This document shows positions 40,427 to 49,517 of a stretch of 64,000 nucleotides of DNA, piece by piece. Source of the stretch: Mycobacterium terramassiliense (GTDB lineage: Bacteria > Actinomycetota > Actinomycetes > Mycobacteriales > Mycobacteriaceae); the NCBI RefSeq assembly GCF_900157385.1, contig NZ_LT717701.1:2479246-2543245 (forward strand), read 5' to 3'. The position numbers and the translations under genes were made by a program. The notes under the pieces were generated by a model. The model worked only from the letters and a program-made list of their open reading frames with translations, ran no database searches and was not told the origin of the DNA. The stretch's first letter is position 1; every line of letters begins with the position of its first letter.

Positions 40427-42340
40427 ATGGCCGGCCGGATCTCTGATCGCGATATCGCCGCCATCCGCGAACGGGCCCGCATCGAGGACGTCGTCGGCGA
40501 CTACGTGCAGTTGCGCCGCGCCGGCGCCGATTCGCTGAAGGGCCTGTGCCCCTTCCACAACGAGAAATCGCCGTCCTTCCACGTCCGCCCCAACCACGGC
40601 CACTTCCACTGCTTCGGCTGCGGCGAGGGCGGCGACGTGTACGCGTTCGTCCAGAAGATCGAGCACGTCAGCTTCGTCGAGGCGGTCGAACTGCTCGCCG
40701 ACCGGGTGGGCCACACCATCAGCTACACCGGCCCGGCCACCAGCGTGCAGCGCGACCGCGGCAGCCGCAGCCGCCTCGTCGCGGCCAACGCGGCCGCGGC
40801 CGAGTTCTACGCGGCGGCGCTGGAGTCCGACGAGGCGGCGCCGGCCCGCCGCTACCTGGAGGAGCGGAACTTCGACGCCGCGGCGGCCCGCCACTTCGGC
40901 TGCGGGTTCGCCCCCTCCGGGTGGGACTCGCTGACCAAACACCTGCAGCGCAAGGGTTTCGAGTTCAAGGAGCTGGAGGCGGCCGGCCTGTCCCGGGAGG
41001 GGCGCCGCGGCCCGATGGACCGCTTCCACCGGCGCCTGTTGTGGCCCATCCGCACGTCGGCGGGCGAGGTGATCGGGTTCGGGGCCCGCCGGCTGTTCGA
41101 CGACGACCCGATGGAAGCGAAGTACATCAACACGCCCGAGACCCTGCTGTACAAGAAGTCGGCGGTGATGTTCGGCATCGACCTGGCCAAGCGCGACATC
41201 GCCAAGGGCCACCAGGCCGTCGTCGTCGAGGGCTACACCGACGTGATGGCGATGCACCTGGCCGGGGTCACCACCGCCGTCGCCTCGTGCGGCACCGCGT
41301 TCGGCGACGAGCACCTGGCCATGCTGCGCAGGCTGATGATGGACGACAGCTTCTTTCGCGGCGAGCTGATCTACGTCTTCGACGGCGACGCGGCCGGTCG
41401 CGCCGCCGCGATCAAGGCGTTCGGCGGCGAGCAGAACCTGGCCGGACAGTCCTTCGTCGCCGTCGCACCGGATGGCATGGACCCCTGTGACCTGCGGCTG
41501 AAGGCTGGCGACGCCGCGCTGCGCGACCTGGTCGCGCGGCGAACGCCGTTGTTCGAGTTCGCCATTCGCACCACGCTGGCCGAAACGGACCTGGACAGTG
41601 CCGAGGGCAGGGTCACCGCGCTGCGCCGGTGCGTGCCCATGGTGAGCCAGATCAAGGACCCCACGCTGCGCGACGAGTACGCCCGCCAGCTCGCCGGCTG
41701 GGTCGGCTGGGACGACGTCCCGCAAGTCATCGACCGCGTGCGGACTGAGGCCAAAAAGTCCAGGTCCCCGGTTCGGGCGGGCCCCGGAACAGACCGGCCC
41801 CGGCGACCCGAGCGCCAGCCGGCGGCCCCGGCCGAGGCCGCCGCCCGTCCCGACCCGCGCGATCCCATCCTGTGGCCGCAGCGGGAGGCGCTCAAGTCGG
41901 CGCTGCAATACCCGGCGCTGGCCGGCCCGGTGTTCGACACCCTCCCCGTCGAGAGCTTCACCCATCCCGGCTACGCGGCTGTGCGCGCGGCCATCGAGGG
42001 CGCGGGCGGCACCTCCACCGGGCTGACCGGGGGGGAGTGGATCGACGCGGTGCGCCAGCGGACCACATCGGCGCTGACCGCGGGGCTGATCAGCGAGCTG
42101 GGGGTGGAGTCCGTCGCGGTCGACGAGGAGAAGCTACCGCGCTACATCGCCGGGGTGCTGGCCCGCCTGCAGGAAGTCTGGATGGGCCGGCAGATCGCCG
42201 AGGTCAAGTCCAAGCTGCAGCGCATGTCGCCGATCGAGCAGGGCGACGAGTACCACGCGCTGTTCGGCGACCTGGTCGCCATGGAGGCCTACCGGCGCAG
42301 CCTTTTGGAGCAGGCTAGCGGGGACGATCTGACGGTGTGA
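40427..42340 (+). CDS. dnaG: DnaG, DNA primase
   Basis: A 637-residue primase that lays RNA primers at the replication fork. The N-terminal CHC2 zinc domain (GLCPFHNEKSPSFHV ... FHCFGCGEGGD, about residues 38-65) is followed by the catalytic core with TOPRIM motifs VVVEGYTDVMAMH and FDGDAAGRAA (about 265-325). The C-terminal helicase-binding domain starts after a Pro/Arg-rich linker (about 440-480). ATG 40427 was chosen: it begins MAGRISDRDIAAIRERA, and the frame upstream lies within the SodC-like gene. The 3' end overlaps the convergent Rv2342-like gene by 26 nt. Confidence 0.96.
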   Translation: MAGRISDRDIAAIRERARIEDVVGDYVQLRRAGADSLKGLCPFHNEKSPSFHVRPNHGHFHCFGCGEGGDVYAFVQKIEHVSFVEAVELLADRVGHTISYTGPATSVQRDRGSRSRLVAANAAAAEFYAAALESDEAAPARRYLEERNFDAAAARHFGCGFAPSGWDSLTKHLQRKGFEFKELEAAGLSREGRRGPMDRFHRRLLWPIRTSAGEVIGFGARRLFDDDPMEAKYINTPETLLYKKSAVMFGIDLAKRDIAKGHQAVVVEGYTDVMAMHLAGVTTAVASCGTAFGDEHLAMLRRLMMDDSFFRGELIYVFDGDAAGRAAAIKAFGGEQNLAGQSFVAVAPDGMDPCDLRLKAGDAALRDLVARRTPLFEFAIRTTLAETDLDSAEGRVTALRRCVPMVSQIKDPTLRDEYARQLAGWVGWDDVPQVIDRVRTEAKKSRSPVRAGPGTDRPRRPERQPAAPAEAAARPDPRDPILWPQREALKSALQYPALAGPVFDTLPVESFTHPGYAAVRAAIEGAGGTSTGLTGGEWIDAVRQRTTSALTAGLISELGVESVAVDEEKLPRYIAGVLARLQEVWMGRQIAEVKSKLQRMSPIEQGDEYHALFGDLVAMEAYRRSLLEQASGDDLTV

Positions 42341-42593
42341 GGGCCGGCTCGGCGGGCCGCTCCTCACCTCGGTCCATGACAGCCGTCTGCTCGTCGATCT
42401 CGGCCAGCGTCACGAATCCGGCATCGGGTGAGATCCGGTTGGCGACCTTGCGGCGGCCCCCTTCGATCATCGACTTGGTCATGGGACTGCTGGTCAGGGC
42501 GCGATAAGTGCCGACGATCTGCTCGTATCGGCGACGCCCGGCCTTGGAGCCCAGCACGTAACCCAGTCCCAGCACCACGACATACCGGATCAA
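42315..42593 (-). CDS. Rv2342-like small membrane-associated protein
   Basis: A 92-residue protein. The N-terminus MIRYVVVLGLGYVLGSKAG is a short hydrophobic helix followed by basic residues (GRRRYEQI), typical of a single-pass anchor. The rest (SMIEGGRRKVANRISPDAG, then FVTLAEID) is soluble. I chose the TTG at 42593 because GGGAGGAA lies six bases upstream; an ATG at 42623 is in frame but has no such site. Position opposite the dnaG 3' end matches Rv2342. Function unknown. Confidence 0.78.
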   Translation of the reverse strand: MIRYVVVLGLGYVLGSKAGRRRYEQIVGTYRALTSSPMTKSMIEGGRRKVANRISPDAGFVTLAEIDEQTAVMDRGEERPAEPALTPSDRPR

Positions 42594-42723
42594 AGCGTTC
42601 CTCCCGACGATCGATGACTCCATCCTGCCTCACTCGGGCGGGTGCGTGCGCGGTCGATCGCCGTATCCTGCTAGTTGGGCGCGGTCAAACCAGTACGCTA
42701 GAGTCGTCCCGCGATCGTGTTGA

Positions 42724-42796
42724 TCCCCTGTAGCTCAATTGGCAGAGCGTTCGGCTGTTAACCGATAGGTTCCTGGTTCGAGTCCAGGCGGGGGAG
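42724..42796 (+). tRNA. asnT: tRNA-Asn (GTT)
   Basis: A complete cloverleaf: acceptor TCCCCTG pairs with CGGGGGA (one G-T pair), D arm GTAGCTCAATTGGCAGAGC, anticodon stem-loop with GTT (CGGCTGTTAACCG), and the T arm CCTGGTTCGAGTCCAGG. Discriminator G is at 42796 and CCA is encoded at 42797-42799. Matches the asnT position near dnaG in M. tuberculosis. Confidence 0.97.
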
Positions 42797-42957
42797 CCAA
42801 GGGCCCTGCGTGTGCGTCCAGGGGCGGCAACATCGCCCGGACCCAGCCACCGGCCCACACTCGCCTTGCAGGATTTAACCTCCCCGCGACCGCATGGCGT
42901 CCGCTGGCGCCCGACGCACCGTGAATTTACTGTGAGCACAGCTCAATAGGAGGGTTC

Positions 42958-43569
42958 ATGGAATTCCTCGTCACCATGACCACGCAAGTGCCGAAGGGAA
43001 CCCCGGCGGACGTCGTCGACGACGTCCGGGCGCGCGAGGCCGCCTGTTCCCGCGAGCTGGCCGCGCGCGGCATCCTGTTGCGCCTGTGGCGACCGCCGCT
43101 GCAGCCCGGCGAATGGCGCACTCTTGGCCTGTTCGCGGCCGACCACGAGGACCAACTCGAGGAGGTGCTCGCCTCGATGCCGCTGCGGATCTGGCGCACC
43201 GACCGGGCGACGGTGCTGACCGCTCACCCGAACGATCCGGCCGGGCGCGCGGAGCAGGGCCCGGGCGGGGCCGCGGAGTTCCTGACGACGATCACCATCG
43301 GCGTCCCGCGCGGCGTCGCGCCGGACGTGGTCAGCGACGCCGTGTCCCGGGAGGCCGAGCGAGCCCGCGAGCTCGCCGACCATGGGCACCTGGAACGGCT
43401 GTGGATGCTGCTGCCCAAGCCCGGGGAGCCCCGCGCGCTGGGGCTCTGGCGCGCCCCGGACGCCGAGGGAATGGAGGCGATCCTGGAATCGCTACCGCTG
43501 CGCCCGTGGATGGGCGTGGAAACCACACCGCTGACCGCGCATCCCAACGACCCGGCGGGCGCCTGGTAG
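42958..43569 (+). CDS. Tandem muconolactone delta-isomerase-fold protein
   Basis: A 203-residue protein made of two homologous halves, each similar to the roughly 95-residue muconolactone delta-isomerase (ferredoxin-like) family. Half one starts MEFLVTMTTQVPKGTPADVV and ends TAHPNDPAG; half two starts AEFLTTITIGVPRGVAPDVV and ends with the same TAHPNDPAG. Pairs such as RELAARGILLRLWR and RELADHGHLERLWM align well. The family normally forms oligomers of single domains, so this is a fused duplication. No other catechol-pathway gene is near, so its substrate is unknown. A strong AGGAGGG site precedes the ATG. Confidence 0.85.
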   Translation: MEFLVTMTTQVPKGTPADVVDDVRAREAACSRELAARGILLRLWRPPLQPGEWRTLGLFAADHEDQLEEVLASMPLRIWRTDRATVLTAHPNDPAGRAEQGPGGAAEFLTTITIGVPRGVAPDVVSDAVSREAERARELADHGHLERLWMLLPKPGEPRALGLWRAPDAEGMEAILESLPLRPWMGVETTPLTAHPNDPAGAW

Positions 43570-43571
43570 CG

Positions 43572-43749
43572 GTCGCCACCATGGGCCAGTGGCGATCGCG
43601 AGGGCGGCGGTGCCGGGCGAGGCGGGTCGCCACCATGGGCCAGTGGCGATCGCGAGGGCGGCGGTGCCGGGCGAGGCGGGTCGCCACCATGGGCCAGTGG
43701 CGATCGCGAGGGCGGCGGTGCCGGGCGAGGCGGGTCGCCACCATGGGCC
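43572..43749. repeat. 54-bp VNTR, 3 full copies plus 16 bp
   Basis: Units start at 43572, 43626 and 43680 with a partial unit at 43734; each begins GTCGCCACCATGGGCCAGTG. Copies appear identical. It fills almost the whole gap between the isomerase-fold gene stop (43569) and the convergent malic enzyme stop (43749-43751). It is the inverted relative of the 55-bp VNTR at 16950-17096. Confidence 0.93.
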
Positions 43750-45391
43750 TAGTCGTAGACGGGCCGCCACATGGTGTCGAGGACGGCCTGCCGGACGTCG
43801 GGGTGGGTGCTGGTGGCCACCCCGTCGTCGACGGCGGCGTGATAGACCGCCTCGGCGACCGCCGCGGAAATGTCGCGCAGGTTCCGCACATCCGGCAACA
43901 AAGAGTCGCTGGCATTGGTCGGATTAGCGTGGCGCACAATGGCTCTCGCCGCCGCCTGCAGCATGCCCGGGGTGACCAGCCTGGCCCGGGCGACGATGAT
44001 GCCCAGCCCGATCCCGGGGAACACCAGCACGTTGTTCGCCTGGCCGATGGTGTAGGTGGTGCCGTCGTAATCGACCGGGGCGACCGGAGTTCCGGTGGTG
44101 ATCAGCGCCCTGCCCGCCGACCACCGCAGCACGTCGGCCGGCATGGCCTCCATGCGGGACGTGGGGTTGGACAGCGGGAAGATCATCGGCCGCTCGCAGG
44201 ATGCGGTCATCGCCTCGATGACCTGCTGGTCGAACGCGCCGAACACCGTCGACGAGCCCAACAGAATGGTGGGTGACGCCAGCTTGATCGCGTCCACCAG
44301 GCCGACGCGAGCGCCGGCACCCACACCCAGCCGTTGGCGGTTCTTGGCGTAGGGCACCTGAAAATCGCGCAGGTCGTCCATGTCGTCGAAGAGCAGGCCC
44401 TGCTTGTCGATCGGCCAGATCTGCGACGCGGCCTGCTCGGCGGTGGCGCCGTCGGCGATCATCGCGTCGCGGATCTGGTCGGCCACGCCGATCCCCGCGG
44501 TCCCGGCGCCGAAGACGATCACCTTCTGGTCGCGCAGCGGGACCCCGGTGACATGACACCCGCCGTACACCGCCGCCACGACCACCGCGCCGGTGCCCTG
44601 CACGTCGTCGTTGAACACGCAGTAGCGGTCGCCGTAGGTGTGCAGGATCCGGCGGGCGTTGAGCGGCCCGAAGTCCTCGAAATGCAGGATCGCGTGCGGA
44701 AACATTTGGTGCGCGGTCTCGATGTAGCGCCTGATGAATTCGTCGTACTCCTCGCCGCGGCGCCGGGCGTGGCGATTGCCGAGATAGAATGGATCCTGCA
44801 GCAGCTGTTCGTTGTCGGTCCCGACATCGAGTGACACCGCCAGGCAACGGCGGGGATCGATGCCGCCGCCGGCGGTGTAGAGCGCCAATTTGCCCACGGC
44901 GATTTGGATTCCGCTCACGCCCCAATCGCCGATCCCCAAAATGGCTTCGGCGTCGGTACATACGATCAGGTCGACATCGTCGGGCCCCAAACCAGGTGCG
45001 GAACGCCTCGGCGATCTCGTCCGGCTCGTCGATGCTCAAGAAAAGCCCACGCTGCCCGCGGTATTCGTCGGAGAAGCGTTGAATGGCCTCACCGACCGTG
45101 GGCGTGTAGACCACCGGCATCAGCTCGGTCAGATGGTCCTCGAGTACCTTGTAGTACAGCAGCTCGTGGCGGTAGTGCAGTTGCTCGAGGAGCAGGTTAC
45201 GGCCCAGATCCGTTGCCAGGCTTTGCAATTGGTGCCACACCCGGTCGGCTTGCTCGTCGAGTGAGCACCGCCGACGGAAGCCTGCCGGTGAGCCCCAACC
45301 GTCGTCGCTGCTCGTGGGTGAAGCCCACCCCGCGATTCAGGCTCGGGGCGGCCAGCGCCGCCGGGATCCGCGGCGTGCAGGGATCGCTCAT
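43749..45391 (-). pseudogene. mez: Mez, NAD(P)-dependent malic enzyme, two frameshifts
   Basis: Together three frames encode a near full-length malic enzyme (decarboxylates malate to pyruvate). Frame 1 from 45391 gives MSDPCTPRIPAALAAPSLNR to LPSAVL. Near 45261 it shifts to LDEQADRVWHQLQSL, through VVYTPTVGEAIQ, to AFRTW. Near 44990 it shifts again to GPDDVDLIVCTDAEAILG, then FNDDVQGTGAVV, the NAD-binding VFGAGTAGIG, and on to the C-terminus. Compared with the remembered M. tuberculosis Mez, each shift fits a net loss of two bases, the second from homopolymers. The gene is therefore either a recent pseudogene or carries sequencing errors; the long intact 3' frame does not decide. It is convergent with the isomerase-fold gene across the VNTR. 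Confidence 0.85.
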
Positions 45392-45458
45392 CACGCCACC
45401 GTAGCGCCGATTCCGGTTAACGCACCTTGAAGAACATCCGAAGGCCCGACACGCAAAC

Positions 45459-46142
45459 TCAGATGGAGAAGTCCTCGCCGTGCCACACCCCGGCCTCGGG
45501 GGGCCGGATCACCCGGCCATTTTGCTGCCCGTCGTTCTGCGCCTCCAGCTTGGCCACCCTCGTGAGCAGGGACTGCAGGCTGACGCCGACGAGGTCGGGC
45601 ATCATCGAGTCGTCGGGGGTGCCCCGTCCGGCGCGGCTAATGACCTGGCCGGGGACGCCGACCACCACCGAGCCCGACGGCACCGGCTTGACCACCACGG
45701 CGTTGGCGCCGATCCGGCTGTCGTCGCCGATCTTGATCGCGCCGAGGACTTTGGCCCCGGCGCCGATGGTCACCCGGTCGCCGACGGTCGGGTGGCGTTT
45801 TCCGGTCTCCGCGCCGCTGCCGCCGAGGGTGACGCCGTGATACATGTGGACGTCCTCGCCCACCTCGGCGGTTTCCCCGATCACCACGCCGGTCGCGTGG
45901 TCGATGAACAGGCCCGGCCCGAGGACGGCACCGGGGTGGATGTCGACACCGGTGACGATGCGGGTGAATTCCGCCAATGTCCGCGCGGACACCCTGGCGC
46001 CGCGCCGCCACAGCCAGTGGCTGATCCGGTGGCTCCAGATCGCGTGCACGCCCGGGTAGGCGAGGACCACCTCCAGCGTGGTGGGCTTGGCGGGGTCCCG
46101 TTCCCTGGCCGCCCGAATGTCCCGACGTATGGCCGCGAGCAT
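45459..46142 (-). CDS. cysE: CysE, serine O-acetyltransferase
   Basis: A 227-residue left-handed beta-helix acetyltransferase that makes O-acetylserine from serine and acetyl-CoA. The hexapeptide region contains the catalytic motif GPGLFIDHATGVVIGE and VHMYHGVTLGG. The protein ends DFSI; a C-terminal Ile in this position is what inserts into the CysK active site to form the cysteine synthase complex. It begins 2 nt after the cysK1 stop, so the pair is one operon, as with Rv2334-Rv2335. Confidence 0.95.
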   Translation of the reverse strand: MLAAIRRDIRAARERDPAKPTTLEVVLAYPGVHAIWSHRISHWLWRRGARVSARTLAEFTRIVTGVDIHPGAVLGPGLFIDHATGVVIGETAEVGEDVHMYHGVTLGGSGAETGKRHPTVGDRVTIGAGAKVLGAIKIGDDSRIGANAVVVKPVPSGSVVVGVPGQVISRAGRGTPDDSMMPDLVGVSLQSLLTRVAKLEAQNDGQQNGRVIRPPEAGVWHGEDFSI

Positions 46143-46144
46143 GG

Positions 46145-47077
46145 TCAGTCGGCCAGGTCGGCGAACAGGGGCGTGCTCAGGTAGCGCTCACCGAAGCTGG
46201 GCAGCACGACCACCACGAGCTTGCCGGCGTTCTCGGGCCGGCGGGCGACCTGCAGGGCCGCCACCACGGCCGCCCCGGATGAGATGCCGGACAGCAATCC
46301 CTCCTCGCGGGCCAGCCGCCGCGCCATGGCGAGCGACTCCTCGTTGCCGACGGCGACAACCTCGTCGACAAGGTCCATGTCCAGCACCGGCGGGACGAAT
46401 CCGGCCCCGATGCCCTGGATGGGGTGGGGTCCCTTCTGGCCACCGGACAGCACCGGGGAAGCGGCCGGTTCCACCGCGACGAACTGCGCCGACGGCTTGC
46501 GCTCCTTGATCACCTGAGCGACACCGGTGATGGTGCCGCCGGTGCCGACGCCGGCCACGAAGATGTCGACCTTGCCGTCGGTGTCGCGCCACACCTCCTC
46601 GGCGGTCGTCGCGCGGTGGATCGCCGGGTTGGCCGGGTTCTCGAACTGCTGGGGCACGAAATACCGCTGGTCGGTCTTGGCCAGTTCCTCGGCCTTGGCG
46701 ATCGCGCCCGGCATGCCCTCTGCCCCCGGGGTCAGCACGAGGTCGGCGCCGTAGGCGCGCAGCAGCATGCGCCGTTCGGTGCTCATGGTGTCGGGCATGG
46801 TCAGAACGCACCGGTAGCCGCGCGCCGCGCACACCATCGCCAGCGCGATTCCGGTGTTGCCGCTCGTCGGCTCGAGGATGATCGTGTCGGGCTTGATCAG
46901 GCCGGCCTCTTCGGCGGCGTCCAGCATCGCGACCCCGATGCGGTCCTTCACGCTGTTTGCCGGGTTGAAGGACTCCAGCTTGGCGACGACGTCGGCGACG
47001 GCGCCTTCGGTGACCCGGCGCAGCCGGACCAGAGGCGTGTTGCCGATCAACTGGGTGACGTCCTCGGCGATGCTCAT
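46145..47077 (-). CDS. cysK1: CysK1, O-acetylserine sulfhydrylase (cysteine synthase A)
   Basis: A 310-residue PLP enzyme that converts O-acetylserine and sulfide to cysteine. The Schiff-base Lys44 lies in NPANSVKDRIG; the substrate loop TSGNTG and the phosphate-binding GVGTGGT are intact. The ATG at 47077 is preceded by AAGGAAG and gives MSIAEDVTQLIGNTP, the expected start; a TTG just upstream is in frame but less likely. First gene of the cysK1-cysE operon. Confidence 0.96.
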   Translation of the reverse strand: MSIAEDVTQLIGNTPLVRLRRVTEGAVADVVAKLESFNPANSVKDRIGVAMLDAAEEAGLIKPDTIILEPTSGNTGIALAMVCAARGYRCVLTMPDTMSTERRMLLRAYGADLVLTPGAEGMPGAIAKAEELAKTDQRYFVPQQFENPANPAIHRATTAEEVWRDTDGKVDIFVAGVGTGGTITGVAQVIKERKPSAQFVAVEPAASPVLSGGQKGPHPIQGIGAGFVPPVLDMDLVDEVVAVGNEESLAMARRLAREEGLLSGISSGAAVVAALQVARRPENAGKLVVVVLPSFGERYLSTPLFADLAD

Positions 47078-47900
47078 CAAACTTCCTTAGGCGGTGTCGG
47101 TTCGGGTTGGTACGGGGCTCGTCGGCTACCCGGAATTACGAATTCGATGGCCTTTTTCTTCCTGGGCAAACGCGCGATGCCGGTCTTCAACGTCAGAAGC
47201 CGTCAGGAATCAACAACAACAACGACAACAAGAATCCACGGCGGGGCGGCGCGTAAGGGCGAGGCGCGGCGATGTGGCCTGTTGCATAGGCCCCACTATA
47301 GGACATCCGTGCATTGCGTCGGTTTGCCCGACCCCGCGCTGCGCCCCTCTACCCAGGCTTTTTCACCTCGCCGGAGCGTGCGGGGGCAAGTCTCGGCCGG
47401 GGTGGGCGCGCGGCTTGGGCGCCTTGCTCAAAAGGCGCGGCCGCCCGACGCAGCGCAGGAGGCAATCGACGGGTAGCCCGCCTTTCACACCCGCAGGGGC
47501 TTGGGCGTCGCGCCCGCGGCGGTGGGCCGGGCGCCCAGCTTGTCATCGGCCGCCCGGGCGCCGTGCCGGGGCGATCGCTTCGCATTGCGCCGGTTGGGAA
47601 CTGCCGGTTCCGGAACGAAGTCGGTTGTGGCGGGTCCACTTTCTCCGTTTCGCCGAGAGGACGAGTGTTGGCTCAGTTCGCCAGATTTCCTCTGCTTGAT
47701 TTCAACCCTACGGCCCCAATGGAATATTACTTAGGCTTCCCGAGTGTTTTCTACGTGCAGCCAGGCGGTGCGGCCGGAGTGCGCGACGGACGCCGCTAAT
47801 CCTTTGCGGCGACGCTAATCACGACGTTTTCTTTTCACGTAAACGGGGGCCGATTGAGGCGCATGGAGGCATGGACGATCCGGGCGAATGAAGAAACCCC
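47078..47900. other. 823-bp region without a supported gene, between cysK1 and the mce operon
   Basis: Open frames here show no recognizable domain, and codon usage does not favour one. A short AAC-rich microsatellite lies near 47215-47235. It must contain the divergent promoters of cysK1 and of the mce operon; I see no KstR-type operator and no adjacent mce regulator gene. The part 47300-47620 is very GC-rich. Confidence 0.6.
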
Positions 47901-48668
47901 ATGAACGGCACGACCGTCGCGCGGCCCATGAACGCCCTGGGTCAGTTTTTCATCCTCAGCATCGAATCGCTGGTTGCTGTGGTGCGAGGGCCGTGGGCGT
48001 GGCGCGAGCTGCTCGAGCAGATCTGGTTCGTCGCGCGGGTTTCGATCTTTCCGACGATCATGTTGTCGATTCCCTACACGGTGCTCATCGTGTTCGTGCT
48101 CAACATCCTGCTCGTCGAGATCGGTGCCGGGGATCTGTCGGGCGCGGGTGCCGCGCTTGCTTCGGTGACCCAGGTGGGGCCGGTCGTCACCGCCATGGCC
48201 GTCGCCGGCGCAGGATCGACCGCGATGTGCGCCGACCTGGGCGCCCGCACCATTCGCGAGGAGATTGACGCGATGAAAGTGATCGGCGTCAATCCGGTTA
48301 AGGCGCTGGTGGTTCCGCGGATCATCGCGGCGACGTTCGTCGCGTTGTTGCTCTACTCGGTGGTCGCCGTCACCGGCTTAACGGGCAGCTACATCTTCGT
48401 CGTCTTCGTTCAACACGTCACGCCCGGCGCCTTCATCGCGGGGATGACGTTGGTCACCGGGCTACCGCAGGTGGTGATCTCGCTCATCAAGGCGACGCTG
48501 TTCGGGTTGTCCGCGGGTCTGATCGCCTGCTACAAGGGCCTGTCGGTGGGCGGTGGCCCCACCGGAGTCGGCAACGCGGTGAACGAGACTGTGGTGTTTT
48601 CCTTCATGGCCCTGTTCTTCATCAACATCGTCGTCACCGCGCTCGGCGTCAAGGTGACCGCCAAATGA
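47901..48668 (+). CDS. yrbEA: YrbE-type MlaE permease, first subunit of the mce operon
   Basis: A 255-residue integral membrane permease of the MlaE/YrbE family, the inner-membrane part of Mce lipid importers driven by the ATPase MceG encoded elsewhere. The protein has about five hydrophobic segments and the family core AGAGSTAMCADLGARTIREEID. ATG 47901 starts MNGTTVARPMNALGQFF; GAAGAAAC upstream is a weak site. The next gene overlaps by 4 nt. Confidence 0.92.
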   Translation: MNGTTVARPMNALGQFFILSIESLVAVVRGPWAWRELLEQIWFVARVSIFPTIMLSIPYTVLIVFVLNILLVEIGAGDLSGAGAALASVTQVGPVVTAMAVAGAGSTAMCADLGARTIREEIDAMKVIGVNPVKALVVPRIIAATFVALLLYSVVAVTGLTGSYIFVVFVQHVTPGAFIAGMTLVTGLPQVVISLIKATLFGLSAGLIACYKGLSVGGGPTGVGNAVNETVVFSFMALFFINIVVTALGVKVTAK

Positions 48669-49513
48669 CCGAAGCGGCAAGTGAGCCAACGTGGTTCGCG
48701 ACACTTGGACCCAGGCTGGTGGCCGCCACCCGCAGGCTGGGCGAGCAGACCGAGTTTTACGGGAAATCGTTGGCCGCGACCGGGGATGCGGTGCGGCGCT
48801 ACCCCGGAGAGGTGCTGCGGCTGATCGCGGAAATGGGCATGGGGTCGGGCGCGTTGGCGGTGATCGGGGGCACCGTGGGCATCATCGGGTTCCTGACCCT
48901 GACGACCGGCGCACTGGTGGCGGTGCAGGGCTATGACACGTTGTCCAACATCGGGGTCGAGGCGCTGACCGGGTTTCTGTCGGCGTTCTTCAACGTGCGC
49001 ATGATCGCGCCGTGCACGGCCGGGGTGGCGCTGGCCGCCACAATCGGTGCCGGCACCACCGCCCAGCTGGGCGCGATGCGCATCAACGAGGAGATCGACG
49101 CGCTGGAAGTCATGGGCATCCGCGCGATCACCTATCTCTCCTCGACCCGAATCATCGCCGGCGTCCTGGTCGTCATTCCGCTGTACGCCGTCGCCGTGCT
49201 GATGTCGTTTTTCGCCGCCAAGTTCGGCACCATCTACATCTACGGCCAGTCGCGTGGCGTCTACGAGCATTACTTCTCAACGTTCTTGCGTCCCACCGAC
49301 CTCTTCTGGTCTTTCCTGGCGGCGCTGACGATGGCCGCGGGCGTCATGGTCGTGCACACCTACTACGGCTTTACCGCGACGGGTGGTCCCGCCGGCGTGG
49401 GGGAGGCGGTCGGTCGTTCGGTGCGGTCCTCGATGATCGTCACCGCCTTTGTCTGCCTGATGATTTCGCTGTCCATTTACGGTCAGTCCGGCAACTTCAA
49501 CCTGTCGGGGTGA
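48665..49513 (+). CDS. yrbEB: YrbE-type MlaE permease, second subunit
   Basis: A 282-residue MlaE permease partner of the preceding protein. It has an N-terminal cytoplasmic stretch of about 55 residues, then membrane segments (ALAVIGGTVGIIGFLTL; IIAGVLVVIPLYAVAVL; TAFVCLMISLSIYG) and the family core TIGAGTTAQLGAMRINEEID. ATGA overlap with the first permease gene. mceA follows after 4 nt. Confidence 0.92.
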   Translation: MTEAASEPTWFATLGPRLVAATRRLGEQTEFYGKSLAATGDAVRRYPGEVLRLIAEMGMGSGALAVIGGTVGIIGFLTLTTGALVAVQGYDTLSNIGVEALTGFLSAFFNVRMIAPCTAGVALAATIGAGTTAQLGAMRINEEIDALEVMGIRAITYLSSTRIIAGVLVVIPLYAVAVLMSFFAAKFGTIYIYGQSRGVYEHYFSTFLRPTDLFWSFLAALTMAAGVMVVHTYYGFTATGGPAGVGEAVGRSVRSSMIVTAFVCLMISLSIYGQSGNFNLSG

Positions 49514-49517
49514 GGAC

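Noticed and set aside
43572..43749. CRISPR array
   Set aside because: Units are directly tandem with no variable spacers, so this is a VNTR.
43086..44276. Long plus-strand frame running through the 54-bp VNTR
   Set aside because: The repeat length is a multiple of three, so frames stay open by chance; the frame is a shadow of the isomerase-fold gene and malic enzyme gene.
47161..47476. Open frame upstream of the mce operon starting MAFFFLGKRAMPV
   Set aside because: Contains a Thr run from the AAC microsatellite and Arg/Pro-rich low-complexity sequence; no homology recognized and no ribosome-binding site.
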